DNA of 64,000 nt from Nageia nagi (Eukaryota; Pinophyta): positions 109,802,001-109,866,000 of the forward strand of contig JBITNC010000001.1 in the NCBI GenBank assembly GCA_050084985.1, given 5' to 3'. This document shows positions 22,401 through 34,359 of the stretch, one piece after another (the first letter of the stretch is position 1; each line of letters starts with the position of its first letter). The notes under the pieces were generated by a model that was not told the DNA's origin, did not search any database, and saw nothing but the letters and a program-made list of their open reading frames with translations. The position numbers were made by a program, and so were the translations under genes.

Positions 22401-25289
22401 ATTTTTGGTACCATAGCATGCATATGATTTTCTTATGATATCTATTTTATATATACAAGGATGACTTGTATTTATGGATAGTATGATAGACTATGGAATC
22501 TATGCATGGTTTTGATATATTTTGATATATTTTTGTATATTGAATGATGGATACATGTATGGATGACTATGGTATACTTGTATGCTTGTGACATGATATG
22601 ATACCATGATTTTGATATGTATTTCATATAGATGTACTGTATGTTTATGATGGATGTATGAATAATTTGCAAATGATGAATGAATATGCTTATGTATGGA
22701 TTACACACCATGATGGTACACACTTGTACACATGTGTATGAATATTTTGTACATGGTTAAAATGAACAATAAATGCATGACTTTGATTATGATATACCCA
22801 TAATGATATATTAATGGATAAAATAAACTTGTATGCTTAACCACACATGGAAATTAACCCATCACAATCCTAATATAAGATAATAAAATGCATAAAAATA
22901 ATCATAATCAATAAAAATGAAGGATCACTAAATAAAAGATAATAAAATTCATAAAAATGATAAGATACATTAAAAGTAGATAGAAGAACAAGAGACAAAA
23001 TAAAAATTAAAATAGAATAATAAAATGATCACTAAATAAAAAATAATAAATAAATAAAAAATAAGGAGAAAATAATAATATGTATTAAAATAAGATAATA
23101 AAATAATGGAAAAAAAGGAAAATGAACAACAAATAGGACCACTTTATAACTCTAAAGTTAACAAGATACACAATTGGATAAAGAATGTGAGAACATAAAA
23201 AAAGGACTAGAAAATGAATGATAATCATACAAAAAGATAATTGGATGCATGAAAATTAAAAAGATCATATGATGAAATGGACTAAAAAAAATAAAAAATG
23301 TATTACAATAAGGAAAACATAATCCAAAATACATGATAATAATATAACATAACAAGGATACATAATGGCAATGAAAGAGATGTTGACTTTACACACTAAA
23401 AATAAGGAAATGCCTTGGCTAAAAGTATACCAAAAGGTGCATAAAACAAGGTAGGGAACATGTGATAAATGCATCCCTTAATATGTGATTTGTATTGAAA
23501 AATATAAGAACATACAATAATGATACAAACATGTTACATGAATGCAACCAAAATGAACCAAAGAGGGATTTTGACAAAATTGATATTATTTTAAACATGG
23601 AAAAAGATGAATTTTGGTCGATAATAACAAGAAATCACCATAACAACTTGGTGAACTAGTTTCACACCTTAATAGATAGTAATTAAATCTAATAATAGGA
23701 TCAAATAATTTAAAAAAATGGAGGTTATTTGATCTATTTTTGACACTAAAATACAAGGTAACCTAGCCCAGGATGAAAACCCTTTAGTGCTCACTAAAAG
23801 TGTACCATTCCAAGTAGCTCAATATTTATCTGAGAAAAATTAATAAAATGTCTTAACTATGCTATGAAACTTGACATGTTAATTGAATTTATATAGGATA
23901 CATGCTACAAATTGAATGATTTAAAAATAAACACAATTTACTATATTCAAAATCACGAAACTTTTAAAGGTGTCAAATTTCTAGACCTTTTTCCCTGAAC
24001 CAAAATGGACTAGGATATGGTGATAAAACAACTAGAAATGATATAGAATATCATGATAATGCCTAATGAGATGAAATAGTAATATTTTACAAGCTGGTAT
24101 GATAATGTGATGCAATTTAATTTATAGGGATGACCACATGCACAAGCATGAGGGACCTAGTTCAAATATGGTACAAATGACTGATGTGAGATCCAAAATG
24201 GCTAACACTATGATTATTTATATGAAAATAAAATTAGGAACAAAAACCATTCACTAAATGTATATGGTTACACAAGTTTTCCATAGCCAAATGAAAGATA
24301 ATTTTAACAAAATGATATAAGTGTAAACAATGATAAAAGTAGTACATATATGAAAAAGACATAATATGATGGTCAACATGATATCAAAATGATATATGAA
24401 AAAATAAACAATGATCAAAAGCTAAAAAAAAACATCAATGAAGGATGAGGAAAACATATGGCATCTCAAATATGCATCAATGGTTCCAATCATGATAATT
24501 TCATATGGTTTTTTCCTTAGAAACCATACTAATATGTAATCATTGATCAATCTAAAGAAAATGGTTGTATCATCATTAGGAAACCATGGATAATATATGA
24601 TGATAAGTTATATAAATGTACATGTTGAGATATTAGTTATAGGGATTGCATGATTAATATGCAATGGACCAAATACACAAAGAACATAAAATCACGTGAC
24701 TGTGAATGAAAGCAAGATAAAATATCAAGACAAAAAATAACTTAATCAATCTAAGTTATTTTGAGATTTAATTACACTCATGTTCAAGACTGTGCATGCT
24801 TTATCACAAAACAAAGATAATATCCAATAGTCTCAATCTAATAAGGATCAAGAGTGGTAAAAGATAAAATGATAAATGCAAGGTGATGAGAAGTAATGAG
24901 ATGATGCAATGATAAAGGATTAACATATGATAGTAGGGAGATGAGTGACTTGCATCCCCTATACATCCAAAAAAGGTAATATGACACTAAAGTGGAGAAC
25001 CATCCAACTATCGACTCTTAATATCACAACTAAAAATAAATAAAGTGGTGAGAAAAGAAAGTGATACAATGCATAAGCTTAAGAAAATACCTACATGTAA
25101 GACACCCCTTATAACCTTCCATGGAACAGGTGAGAGACTAAATCAAGATGACATGCTATGAAAAATAAAGAGATAATAATAAAATTCTATGCAATATTAA
25201 ATTAACAAAAATTAAAAATCCAAATACATATAAACATAAGCATAAAAGATAATGATTAAGCATAAAATAGATGTATATGGATGATGTTG
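22401..25289 (-). other. E1 region between integrase and PMD, AT-rich
   Basis: 22440-22780 is a simple-sequence stretch built from gtatgat, tgatatgt and tggatg words. 22860-23110 is almost pure A/T with many repeats of ataataaaat. 23950-25270 shares blocks with the plus-strand relative at 3863-4965. No coding frame is convincing. Confidence 0.5.
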
Positions 25290-26370
25290 ATAGGCTCAAT
25301 CTCTTCCTATCCCTCTAAGTCTACTATGTGGTAGGATCCCATGCCAAATTTCTATTTCATGATGTATGACTCTAACTGATTCAATGTAAACTTATCTTGA
25401 AGAGGCTACTTAAGGTATGATTGCTACTAATTCTTTTTATGAACCAAATCACCAACCTTAAATTCTCTACATATGACCTTCTTATTGTACACCCTATTTA
25501 ACCTTTCTTGATATACTTTATGATATTCAATGGAATTAAATCATCTCTCATCAATAAGGGTAAGTGATATAATCTATTCTACCTAACCTCCTCATATGGA
25601 ATGAGGCCCTAAAGATGTACTCTCAAAGATGGAATCTCTAACTCAAAAGGTATGACTACTACAATGTATACTAATGAAAAGAGATTGGCCTCCTTAGGTA
25701 TCTTGATACTAGTACTATAGGAACATAAGGTGTATTGGATATACTCATACTAATTTTTATTATTATCATTGATCATATTTTTTTTAAAATTATGACTATG
25801 GTTTTATTATATTGTTCTACCTGAACATTACCCTAGGGTAATATGGTGTGGAGAAAGAGCATTTAATATTATACCCATTAGATAATCTTCTCATATTTTG
25901 ATTCTTTAAGCTAATTACATTATCTAATATGATCTTATGTAGAATGCAAAACCTAACAATGATGTGACTTGTAATAAAGTTGGCAATCTTAGTACTAGTG
26001 ATGGATACAAGTGGCTCAGCCTTAATCAACTTGGTAAAATACTCTATTATGATGATAATGAATTTATGCCTACCTAAAGAGGGAAGTGTAAATTACCCTA
26101 TTAGATCAAAATCTCATTATTTAAATGGCCACATAAACTAAATAGGATTAAGTTCTTGAGAAGGTAGATATTGCAAATGAGAATATTATTTATACTTAAT
26201 ATATTTCTTAACATATTCTTGATAATCTTGCTCCATGGTGGGCTAATAGTACCCCATTCTCAAAATTCATTTAGCAATTATAGTTCCATTAAAATATCCA
26301 TCATGCATGCCATCATGATATGTATGAATAGAAATAAACTAATTATAGAGCTCTAAGAATCACAATAGAA
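25290..26370 (-). pseudogene. E1 integrase
   Basis: The minus strand from about 26360 reads YHDGMHDGYFNGTIIAK, then LRMGYY and PTMEQDYQEYVKKYIKYK, the zinc-binding N-terminal domain. The two cysteines of its C-x-x-C are now tyrosines. The catalytic core follows: DFDLIG (first Asp, about 26090), FIIIIIEYFTKLIKAEPLVS, ITSTKIANFITSHIIVRF and ILDNVISLKNQNMRRLSNGY (second Asp, about 25920), then SFSTPYYPRV (about 25835). Downstream, a decayed stretch leads to the GPY/F-type end with LQDKFTLNQLESYIMK and FGMGSYHIVDLEG, ending IEPINI near 25290. Only 25817-26029 remains open. The third catalytic residue is not clearly visible. Gene order after RNase H is normal for Ty3/gypsy. Confidence 0.8.
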
Positions 26371-26699
26371 CCTCATCATATGACTATTTGTTGAAACATC
26401 TCCTAAAATAACATGTCAAGAAGCCTTTTTCTTGAATGTTCATTTCTCATAAGAAGACATCTTAGGAGGTAAGGCATTCCATTTAAGATATTCATGAAAC
26501 TATTTATACCACAAGTTGTGTGGATCAATTGTTATCTCTTGAACTAAAGTTGATAGAAGACCTTGAGTAAAGGTTCCTTAAGTGTGAACTCTTTCAAAGT
26601 CACTATTTTCACATGTTGAATGTATTGATTATGATTGATTAGAATAAGAGATCCTAGTGATGCCATCATATCAAAAAATATATTATATGATTGAGGGGC

Positions 26700-27075
26700 T
26701 ACATTGATTTTCTATTCCTTGAACCATCAAAGTAGTTGTACTTCCATATATCTATATACCTTTAATAGCTCATTATAATATTTATAAGTTCCCATTATTT
26801 GATTGATAACTAGTTGAGAATCTCCATATGTTAAGAGCCTTTCAAATTTTAACTCAATGGCTACTTTTAATCCCAATATCAATGCCTTGTACTCTACATT
26901 ATTATTAGTATATGGTAAGTTGAGTTTAAAGAGTAAGGAATAGGTACCACCTAAGGGTGAAGAAGACAACTTTGACCCCTCACTCTTGTTTGTATATCAA
27001 GCCATCAAAGTACATTGTAATGTTATACTCATCTTGAGTATCCATAAACTTCTTTACCTCATCAATTCTAAACAC
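26700..27075 (-). pseudogene. E1 archaeal-type second RNase H (aRH)
   Basis: From about 27060 the minus strand reads ITMYFDGLIYKQE (first Asp), then the open stretch 26969-26727 gives PLGGTYSLLFKLNLPYTNNN followed by VEYKALILGLKVAIE (catalytic Glu) and LLTYGDSQLVINQIMGTYK (Asp in GDS). It closes with NELLKVYRYMEVQLL. This is the extra RNase H domain between RT-RNase H and integrase that characterises Tat-type Ty3/gypsy elements. Key residues are largely kept, although the flanking frame is broken. It would help degrade the RNA strand during reverse transcription. Confidence 0.85.
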
Positions 27076-27653
27076 ATACTCACTAAGAAGGATGATCTAT
27101 AAAGGATACTTATCCTATATAGGTGTGTTAGCTAACTAATTTAATATGACTTGACCTTTTATGGGTTTATAAATAATAAATATAAGGTAAAATTTTGATA
27201 AAAACATGATTTATTTAGTAATCCTTATATTATTATATGCTTTGCTCATCATATATTTTAATGGATCTTCTCTATAAATCACATAAGTGGTATGATTTAA
27301 CATGAAGTGTTGGATTTTCTTAGCTATGAAGAAAATATCAAGGTAAACCTTCTCAATATAGATATACCTAAGCTCATAATACATAAGCATTTGATCTAAG
27401 TAGTAAATAGCCTACTCCTTTTCTTATTCATTATTTTGAGGTAGCATGACCCCTAGAGTGAAGTTAGTAGCCCAAAGATAGAGGTGAAAGGGTACATTAT
27501 CCTTAGGAGGAATTAGCACTAGTGGAGTAGTTAGATATTGCTTAATATATTCTAAAGCTTGCTAACATTCATCACTCCACTCAAATTGGACGCCTTTCTT
27601 AAGGAGCTCATTAAAAAGTTGATACTTGTCAAATAATTGAGCTATAAACCATC
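27076..27653 (-). pseudogene. E1 RT-connection and first RNase H, downstream part
   Basis: Directly left of E2 the minus strand resumes in pol. It reads QLFDKYQLFNELLKKGVQFE (about 27630-27570), ECQQALEYIKQYLTTPLVLI (about 27560-27500), LYLWATNFTLGVMLPQNNE, AIYYLDQMLMYYELRYIYIE and KIQHFMLNHTTYVIYREDPL (about 27330-27270). These are the palm end and tether/RNase H region that should follow the RT portion at 46786-47400. Several stops occur. The continuity with the other side of E2 is the best proof of the nested insertion. Confidence 0.8.
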
Positions 27654-28380
27654 TAATATAACAAAAAATTAATAAAATTAATTATTAAATTAGGGTTATT
27701 TAAAAATATTCAATTAACTAATTAACTATGAAATTATGGACAAGCAATAATAGTAATCAAATTGACCTTAACTTATCAAAACTAAAAATTGAAATATACA
27801 AACTTGTACTTTACCTATGATGATTATTGAAGGTGATATTCTAAAGAAAGAAGATGAATGATGAGCCTCTCCACAAAATAGATCAACTAATCCAACCTCA
27901 TCTAATGGCAATGCTATAAACCTAATTATGATGCTTGGATACCTTTTAAGTTTAACATCACCTTAAACTCAGTGTCATTATCAAACCTTTGTTCCATAGA
28001 ATATCATGCATAGAAGTGTGAAATATTGTAGGAATGTATAGCTCATAGTATAATAATTTCTAGAATTGATAGGTGACCTTATAGTCAATAATGACACTAG
28101 TAATTACCATCTATCAAGGATTTAGGGTTATGTAAGATTAGATCAATCAATATCTTAATTCATGATAATTCTTGCCCATCCACCTTTATAAGCAATAGGT
28201 AGAGTGCCAAGGCTCCTCCCTCAATTGATTGTCAGTCTGACCCACCTATCACTATAAAACACAAAGGTATATGAGAGTACACATATATAAAGGCATTTAT
28301 TTAATAAATTAAATAAATCATTTCAAATAACTAAAAAGGGGTATTTTAATATAATTAAAATTCCTTTTTAGGTATTAATA
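27654..28380 (-). repeat. E2 3' LTR
   Basis: About 727 bp, co-linear with 46047-46785: shared text includes attaattattaa, ttagggttattta, caattaactaattaac, ggacaagcaa, and the end ttcctttttaggt followed by attaata (from gttaaca). The terminal TG has become TA. Confidence 0.85.
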
Positions 28381-29160
28381 GATGCCACATTTTGAATATG
28401 ATTTGATCCTTTGCACAAAGGAAATCAAAATATAATTCAAAGTATATTAAAAAAAAGATAAAAGTAAAAGTGTACTCCCTAATAAGGTATCATGTGGAAA
28501 AAGCTTCAAGTGCCCCAATTTTTTAGCTATGTTATGCCACCTCTTTGACTTGGTTGCAACATGATGATCTTCTCATCATAAGAGCAATCCAAGGAAAAGA
28601 ATATGAAACCTACAAATATCTTAGATAAGAAATATTTTACATACAAGATATCTCAAATATAATCATGATAATTAATAAGGTGATAAGTTATAAGAAGTGC
28701 AAACCTATTCTTGATGACTTACTCACCAAGAGTGAAGAAAGATAATCAATTTACATGGACTAACTTGGATTTCCTATCCACCATGTATCCATGGATTTGT
28801 TGACAAGAATAACCCTTCCATACAAAGGATTCAATTGATAAGAGTGACTAGCTTGGTTGCCCTAAGCCACCATGTTTCCATGGATTTTCACAAGAATGAC
28901 CCTTTCTTATAAAGGCATTAGGTGATAAGATTGATAAGAAAAAATATGTTGATGAATGCATACATTGATGAAAAAGAGATAATAAATGGAGACAATACCT
29001 ATTAGTTTTTTTACTTGATCATGATCATGTATTGAATGCAACAATGTGCTAGGAATGTAACAATAGCACTAGGATATGTGTGCTTGACCTACAATGTTAG
29101 TATCTAGAAATGTAAAAAGATATATTTGCATGAAAAAGATACATTATACATAAAATATTT
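28381..29160 (-). other. E2 3' non-coding region with a duplication
   Basis: A segment of about 95 bp is duplicated in tandem: the text around 28757-28848 (ccaccatgtatccatgga, acaagaataacccttcc) recurs at about 28849-28940 (ccaccatgtttccatgga, acaagaatgaccctttc). No coding frame, and no clear polypurine tract at the LTR edge. Confidence 0.6.
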
Positions 29161-29164
29161 TTAG

Positions 29165-29990
29165 ATGCATGACATTTATTGGATTATGTTTCTCTTTACC
29201 TTCAATTGTGAATAATTTATATGCACCTTTACCATAATTAGAAATCAAAATATAAGGACCAATCTAGTTAGATTTGAACTTACCTTTCTTTTGATTTTCA
29301 AGTACTTTAGTGTTGGCAATATTCTCTTTCAAGACAAGGTCACCTACCTTGAACTCATTAGGGATAATCTTCTTGTTATAGGCTCATTTAATGCAGGAGT
29401 GATAGACATGAAGGTGTTCTCTAGCATTGACCCTATTCTTATCTAGGATCGTTAGTTGGGCTAACCTAGACTTCCATGAGACTATCTAATGATACACAAA
29501 GGTATGGGATATCTAGTTCTAATGGGAAAATAATTTCATCTCCATACATGAGGTAAAAGGGAGTGGTACCTATAGAAGTTCTAATATTGGTCCTATATGC
29601 CCACAATGCATAAGGGAGTTATTCATGTCAATCTTGACCATGCTTTTCTATAGTTTTGGATAGGATACTTTTGATGACTTTGTTTGACACTTCAGTTTGA
29701 CCATTTATTTTAGGATAATAATGAGAAGAGGACTTCCTTTCAATGTATTATTTAGCATAAAAATCTTTGACTTCATTACCTTTAAATTTTATGCTATTAT
29801 CCATAAATAATTTAGAAGGAACACCATATCTAGATATTATATATTCAATAAGAAAATTAAAAAATTTACCTCCTTTGCTAACTTCATAGGTATGGTCTCC
29901 ACCCATTTAGTGAAGTATTCTATAGTCATAATGATAAAATTTGAACATAATACTCATGAGAGGGCTTACTAATATTGATGGTGAGGATGG
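29165..29990 (-). pseudogene. E2 integrase, N-terminally deleted
   Basis: The minus strand reads FIIMTIEYFTKWVETIPMKL (about 29955-29895), then GGKFFNFLIEYIISRYGVPS, FMDNSIKFKGNEVKDFYAK (second catalytic Asp, about 29810), HYYPKINGQTEVSNKVIKSI (Glu in QTEVSNK, about 29730), YALWAYRTNIRTSIGTTPFY and LMYGDEIIFPLELDIPYL. The GPY/F-type C-terminus reads FKVGDLVLKENIANTKVLEN, then GKFKSN and IGPYILISNYGKGAYKLFTI, ending NPINVMHLKIFYV near 29165. The zinc-binding N-terminus and the first catalytic Asp are missing: aRH sequence runs nearly directly into the core around 29985. Frameshifts occur near 29900 and 29440. Confidence 0.85.
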
Positions 29991-30440
29991 TTTGTGATAT
30001 TCAATGTTGATAAGGTCAAAGGATGTAGCACTAGCCATAGCATGAACATACCTATTATTGTCTCTTATGATGTTGTTAATATGATACTCAAAGAAGTACA
30101 TGATAATATTCTCAATCATTTACTTGTATAGTTGTAACTTTTGATCCTTGGTGTTGTAAATTTTGGATAATTGCTTTATGATTAGTTCAAAATTACCAAA
30201 TATTTTGATCTTTTTCACCTTGAGAAATATTGCAACTTTCAAACCTAGGATAAGAGCCTCATATTCTACCATATTATTAGTGCAATCAAATATTAAGTGA
30301 TAAGATATAGGGATAACATCACCATGAGGTTTGATGAGGAAAATTTGTGCACTTGATCTATGAATACACTTTGAACTATCAAAGTACAACATCCACTCAT
30401 CATATTTATTGAAGTTGATGAATATGTCCAAAAAAATTGC
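29985..30440 (-). pseudogene. E2 archaeal-type second RNase H (aRH)
   Basis: The open stretch 30431-30120 carries DEWMLYFDSSKCIHRSSAQI (first Asp), PHGDVIPISYHLIFDCTNNM and VEYEALILGLKVAIFLKV (Glu), then IKIFGNFELIIKQLSKIYNT, where the expected Asp of GDS is Asn. It continues past one stop at 30120 into FEYHINNIIRDNNRYVHAMA (about 30090-30030). This is the Tat-lineage extra RNase H. The Asp-to-Asn change would disable it. Confidence 0.85.
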
Positions 30441-30852
30441 ATCTTCATCCCAGCGATGGTACTAGCTCTGCAAGTGAACAAATTACCCACTTCTCTAAAA
30501 AAATCTTCTTGTATCTTAGATACTTTATTTCATGGATGGTTGGTGATGAAGTATGCAATAGATTTGTATTTAATCAATTTCTAAGTGATGAATACCAAAT
30601 TAAATTCCTAAAGTAACATTACCCATTTTATAGCTCTTCTAGATAGGTAGGATTTGGACATGAGATATTAGAGTGGATCAACTTGAGCTATGATATATGT
30701 TGTGTTTCCAAGCATGTAATATCTTAACTTTTTCATTGAGAATACTATTGCAAAGCACATCTTTTCCATTAGACTATACCATGTTTCATAATCAAGCAAA
30801 GTCTTACTAATGTAATAAATGGCACTTTCCTTGTTACTATCATATTTCTATG
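30441..30852 (-). pseudogene. E2 RNase H region, downstream of E3
   Basis: The minus strand left of E3 reads SAIYYISKTLLDYETWYSLM (about 30825-30765), KMCFAIVFSMKKLRYYMLGN and TTYIIAQVDPL, then YLMSKSYLSRRAIKWVMLL. This is the tether/RNase H stretch that should follow NALGAMLA on the far side of E3 (about 42100). Relatively few stops. Confidence 0.8.
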
Positions 30853-31692
30853 TGTAGACACCTAAAAATGTCCCTTTTTAACTAGTAAACATTGAAATAA
30901 TCATAACTCTTGGTGACAATATAAAATAGGCTTAAAAACCATATTATTGGATAGCTCTCATCAAGTACATGCAAAACAAGTGGTCACATGACCCCTTTTT
31001 GATAAAAATTAGCTATTTGGTGATCATGTTAATATTGTTATAAAAATTCAAAACCTGTCACCGATGACCCAAAACAAATGCTAGCATTTTAGGATGGTCA
31101 CCAGTGTTCGCCTAGTAATCACTAGTGACTCTGTAATAGCTAAACAAAAACCAAAAATAATAAAAGAAACTTGTAACATCTCATTCTTCCAAGATGCAGT
31201 GGATAGAGAGGGTCAGTTACGACCTGCGGTGGCTTTTCACTTCCCCTTACCAACCTTGGAAAATCTCACCCAAAATCTATAAATACAAGCCAATACAAAG
31301 CAATAGGGGCCCCATTTTTGAAGTAGGATAATGCTACCAAAATCTTGTGAGCTCATACCTTTTCATTATTTTATGCTAGTTTCAATTTAATACATGTCAT
31401 ACATAGATGCTTTGATGTTATTATCTTTTACATGTGTGTAGGATTTACAGGTTGTCCATATCAAGGAGAGAAGCAAGCAAATCAAAAACAATGAAGATCT
31501 AATACTCTCATTTTGGCAAATGGTATTTATAAGAGTCCCTTCCATGGGAAAATTTTATTTTGAGCTGAAAATTAATATCAATTTACAATTACAACATTTC
31601 TACCTATTTTACATAATTTGAGGTTTAGTGAAAATCTAAAAATAATTGTATTTTATGTTATTCTACATTCCAGCTCTATTTTCACTGTAACA
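30853..31692 (+). repeat. E3 5' LTR
   Basis: 840 bp, TGTAGACACC...CTGTAACA. TATA box tataaata at 31278-31285, followed by aagccaatacaaagc. The 3' LTR has the same length; most differences seen are C/T or G/A. Confidence 0.9.
31278..31285 (+). promoter_or_regulatory. E3 LTR TATA box
   Basis: tataaata, identical in the 3' LTR (41680-41687) and, reversed, in the E5 LTR (61744-61751). Likely core promoter. Confidence 0.65.
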
Positions 31693-31983
31693 TTTTGGCA
31701 CTAGAAGGAGGCCACCTCCATCATTGATAAGGAGGTTTTTTGTTTATGTTAAAAATAATTCTACCTTTCTATTATCTGGTTTATTCAAGTTATTCCATAT
31801 ACTAGCTTTAAATTTTATGTTCTATGCTTTTTATAGGAAATCTGTTGCAGAAACACCATCGATTGGAATCAGATGCCAATGACTCCAAACAAATGCCAAC
31901 GATCTCTATTTAAACACTGGCGACTCTTACTCGAGGTAGTCTTGTCTCCTTTTTATTATTTCTAAAAAAAAATAAAAAAATAA

Positions 31984-32018
<35 letters not shown>

Positions 32019-33097
32019 ATATATTGTTAAAATAGAAGGATACTTTTGACTGTGATTCCTTTGCCTAGAATGCATATAGGAATGGATAGAAAAGGTTAAA
32101 TGTATATTTTTTATTAATTTACTTTATGTATAATATTATGTATTTGTTTTCATGTTTTGGGTGAAGGGTACGTACACATTAATACTTTTTATCTTGTCTA
32201 CTTATGCTCTCCCTTTGTGTTCGTGCGATCTAAGGTGACCATAATAGACTTGATAAGAAGGAGTAATTAATTCTTTTCTTTCACATTCATACTATCATTA
32301 ATTTGGTTAATTTATCCATACATAATGAACTCTTACCAAGTCTGCCCTTACCACTCCATTGGAGGTCAAAGGGATATGTGACTAGTAAGAGGAGGTAATT
32401 TACTACACATAATACTTCCACAATTGGAAGGAGTAAATGAATCACATTAAAAGGAATGAACTTAAGAAAATAAATTAGGTTTTTGGGTAGTATAAATCCT
32501 ATTAAAAGGTTAATGAATTGGATGGATTCAAATACACTAAGTACTTTCACTTAACAAAGTATGCTCTCACTTTTGCACCTCAAGCGATCTTAAGTGATCA
32601 GAAATAAGTTAAGTGAAAGAGGTAAAATTTATTCACATTTCATTTTGGAAATATACTTCACATTAAAACTTTTAAAGATGTCTGCCCTTACCACTCCATT
32701 GGAGGTCGAAGGGATATGTGACTCTTGGAGGAGTAATTGAACCTCACTTAATTAATTTATCTACACTTAATGGCTTCTTACCAAGTCTGCTCTTACCACT
32801 CCATTGGAGGTCAAAGAGATATGTGACTAGTAAGAAGAGGAAATTTATCACATATAAAACTTCCATAGCTAGAAGGAGTTAATGAATATCATTAAGAGGT
32901 TGGATAATGAATCACATTATAATTAAAAAAGAACAATGAGGTTTATTAAGGTCAAAGTCCACTTAAAATAAACTTTTGATTGTATCACATTAAAATAAGA
33001 TAAGTAAATGGACATGAATGTTTGGGAAGGTAATATGCATAAATGTATTTTACTTGTTTAAATGCATTTCATAAGGCCTTAAAGGAATTTTATCATT
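31693..33097 (+). other. E3 leader with tandem repeats
   Basis: Non-coding. It contains a TA microsatellite (31986-32018) and three copies of a 43-bp word starting tctgcccttaccactccatt (32341-32383, 32681-32723, 32786-32828). A surrounding larger unit of about 355 bp is seen twice (from about 32203 and 32562, with tatgctctc...cgatct...aagtgat). Such leader repeats may have served RNA packaging or dimerisation; that is a guess. Confidence 0.7.
31696..31713 (+). promoter_or_regulatory. E3 primer-binding site candidate
   Basis: tggcactagaaggaggcc begins three bases after the 5' LTR with the usual TGG. I do not assign the tRNA. Confidence 0.55.
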
Positions 33098-34111
33098 ATG
33101 AGGTTTGTTTTGGTTGCACTTTTGAATTATGTTCCTTTTTCTATCAAAGTAAAACCAAAAATACAAATACTATGGTCACATCTTGCCAAGCCAACCTTAG
33201 ATACTTATTCTACTTCAAAGATCATGAAGAGTGATTTTTATATCGACATTGAAAAGCTTTTAGCATACTTAGCAGAAATAGAACAATGTACCATGCCTCT
33301 TCTTCAATCCTCAAAGAGCCTTGTTAGATCCTATGAAGAGTTAGAGTATAGTTCTTCCATTCCTTTGCCTTCATCATGGGATGAATATGATATTAAAGAA
33401 GAGGAATTTGACATGAATCTTGAGGATCTTTTAGAGCATTCTTCAGAATTGCAATTTCATTTTCCTCCCCTTCTAGAGGCTACAAGACCTTCTATTGATT
33501 CCCATGAATTTCATGATATTCTTGAGTTCAAGGATGAAACTTGTTCATTCTCATCACACGTAGAAATTCAAGAGCCTCACATAAGAATTAAAAAATACAT
33601 AGATTGTATTATTGAATCTCAAGAATTTCAATCACAAAGAAATGAAAAATATAAAAATAAAATTTCTAAATCTAACACACATGAGCTTAGGAATGAACAT
33701 CCATGTGGGGAAACAACACATCACGATGATGATACAAAGTTTTATGAGGATGAATGTTGTTCAAACCCACTAAAAATACCTTCAAAATATCAAACTAGCT
33801 TGATGAAAAATTGGGAATGTGATAAAAAAGATAGCCCTATAACAAATAAATTACTTAGGAATATTTTCTATGATGAAAAAGCTAAGAATATTTTGCAAAG
33901 GGAATCCCATAAACAACAACAAGCATGTTCTTCTCATGATCAACATGACAAAACCTTCAATGAGTTTGTCAACAAAATGAGACAAGAAGAGATGAGGCAA
34001 AAGCATGATGTAAAAACTTATGCAAACCAAAAGAGTCAAGCTTGGGTGCAATTATCATCACCTCTTAATTACCAAGTATGGAGATATCAAGACTCTTACT
34101 CTAATCAATAA
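33098..34111 (+). CDS. E3 N-terminal gag-region protein, longest open frame in the window
   Basis: An uninterrupted 337-codon frame. Met codons occur at 33098 and again at residue 43 (about 33224, MKSDFYIDIEKLLAYLAEIE); I cannot tell which was used. No known domain is recognised. Residues 60-150 are acidic with aromatic and Pro residues (PLPSSWDEYDIKEEEFDMNL); 150-337 are charged, His/Lys/Asp-rich and probably unstructured or helical. No signal peptide is evident, although the first residues are hydrophobic. The frame breaks at 34111, after which a coiled-coil and Ser-rich segment lead to gag. It probably was the N-terminal part of a large gag polyprotein. Its survival open suggests E3 is relatively young. 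Confidence 0.55.
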   Translation: MRFVLVALLNYVPFSIKVKPKIQILWSHLAKPTLDTYSTSKIMKSDFYIDIEKLLAYLAEIEQCTMPLLQSSKSLVRSYEELEYSSSIPLPSSWDEYDIKEEEFDMNLEDLLEHSSELQFHFPPLLEATRPSIDSHEFHDILEFKDETCSFSSHVEIQEPHIRIKKYIDCIIESQEFQSQRNEKYKNKISKSNTHELRNEHPCGETTHHDDDTKFYEDECCSNPLKIPSKYQTSLMKNWECDKKDSPITNKLLRNIFYDEKAKNILQRESHKQQQACSSHDQHDKTFNEFVNKMRQEEMRQKHDVKTYANQKSQAWVQLSSPLNYQVWRYQDSYSNQ

Positions 34112-34359
34112 AGAGAATTGTTATCAACCTCAAAGTCCCTCTTCACAAGCTAGGATAACTGACCCCACCTATCAAAAAACACTTCATAGGGCTAGGTCTT
34201 GTATGGAAGATTTTGATAGAATGACCTTATATTTAGTAAGAACCTCACAAACAACTCCTCAATGTAAGATCTCAAACAAATTATTCTATGATCCTTATGC
34301 CTGTGAGAAACCCTCATCATAATAAAAATGTAGAAAAGCTTTAGCTAAATAATTCAAGG

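Noticed and set aside
23158-23474. two overlapping hydrophobic minus-strand frames
   Set aside because: Compositional product of an A-rich plus strand; no domain, no conservation seen.
31094-31282. 62-codon plus-strand open frame in the E3 5' LTR, partly open in E5 (61984-61790)
   Set aside because: Broken by a stop in the 3' LTR of the same element; upstream of and overlapping the TATA box, so not an expected transcript. Treated as chance.
31986-32018. TA dinucleotide run, also at 40688-40713
   Set aside because: Ordinary microsatellites; noted within E3 but of no further interest.
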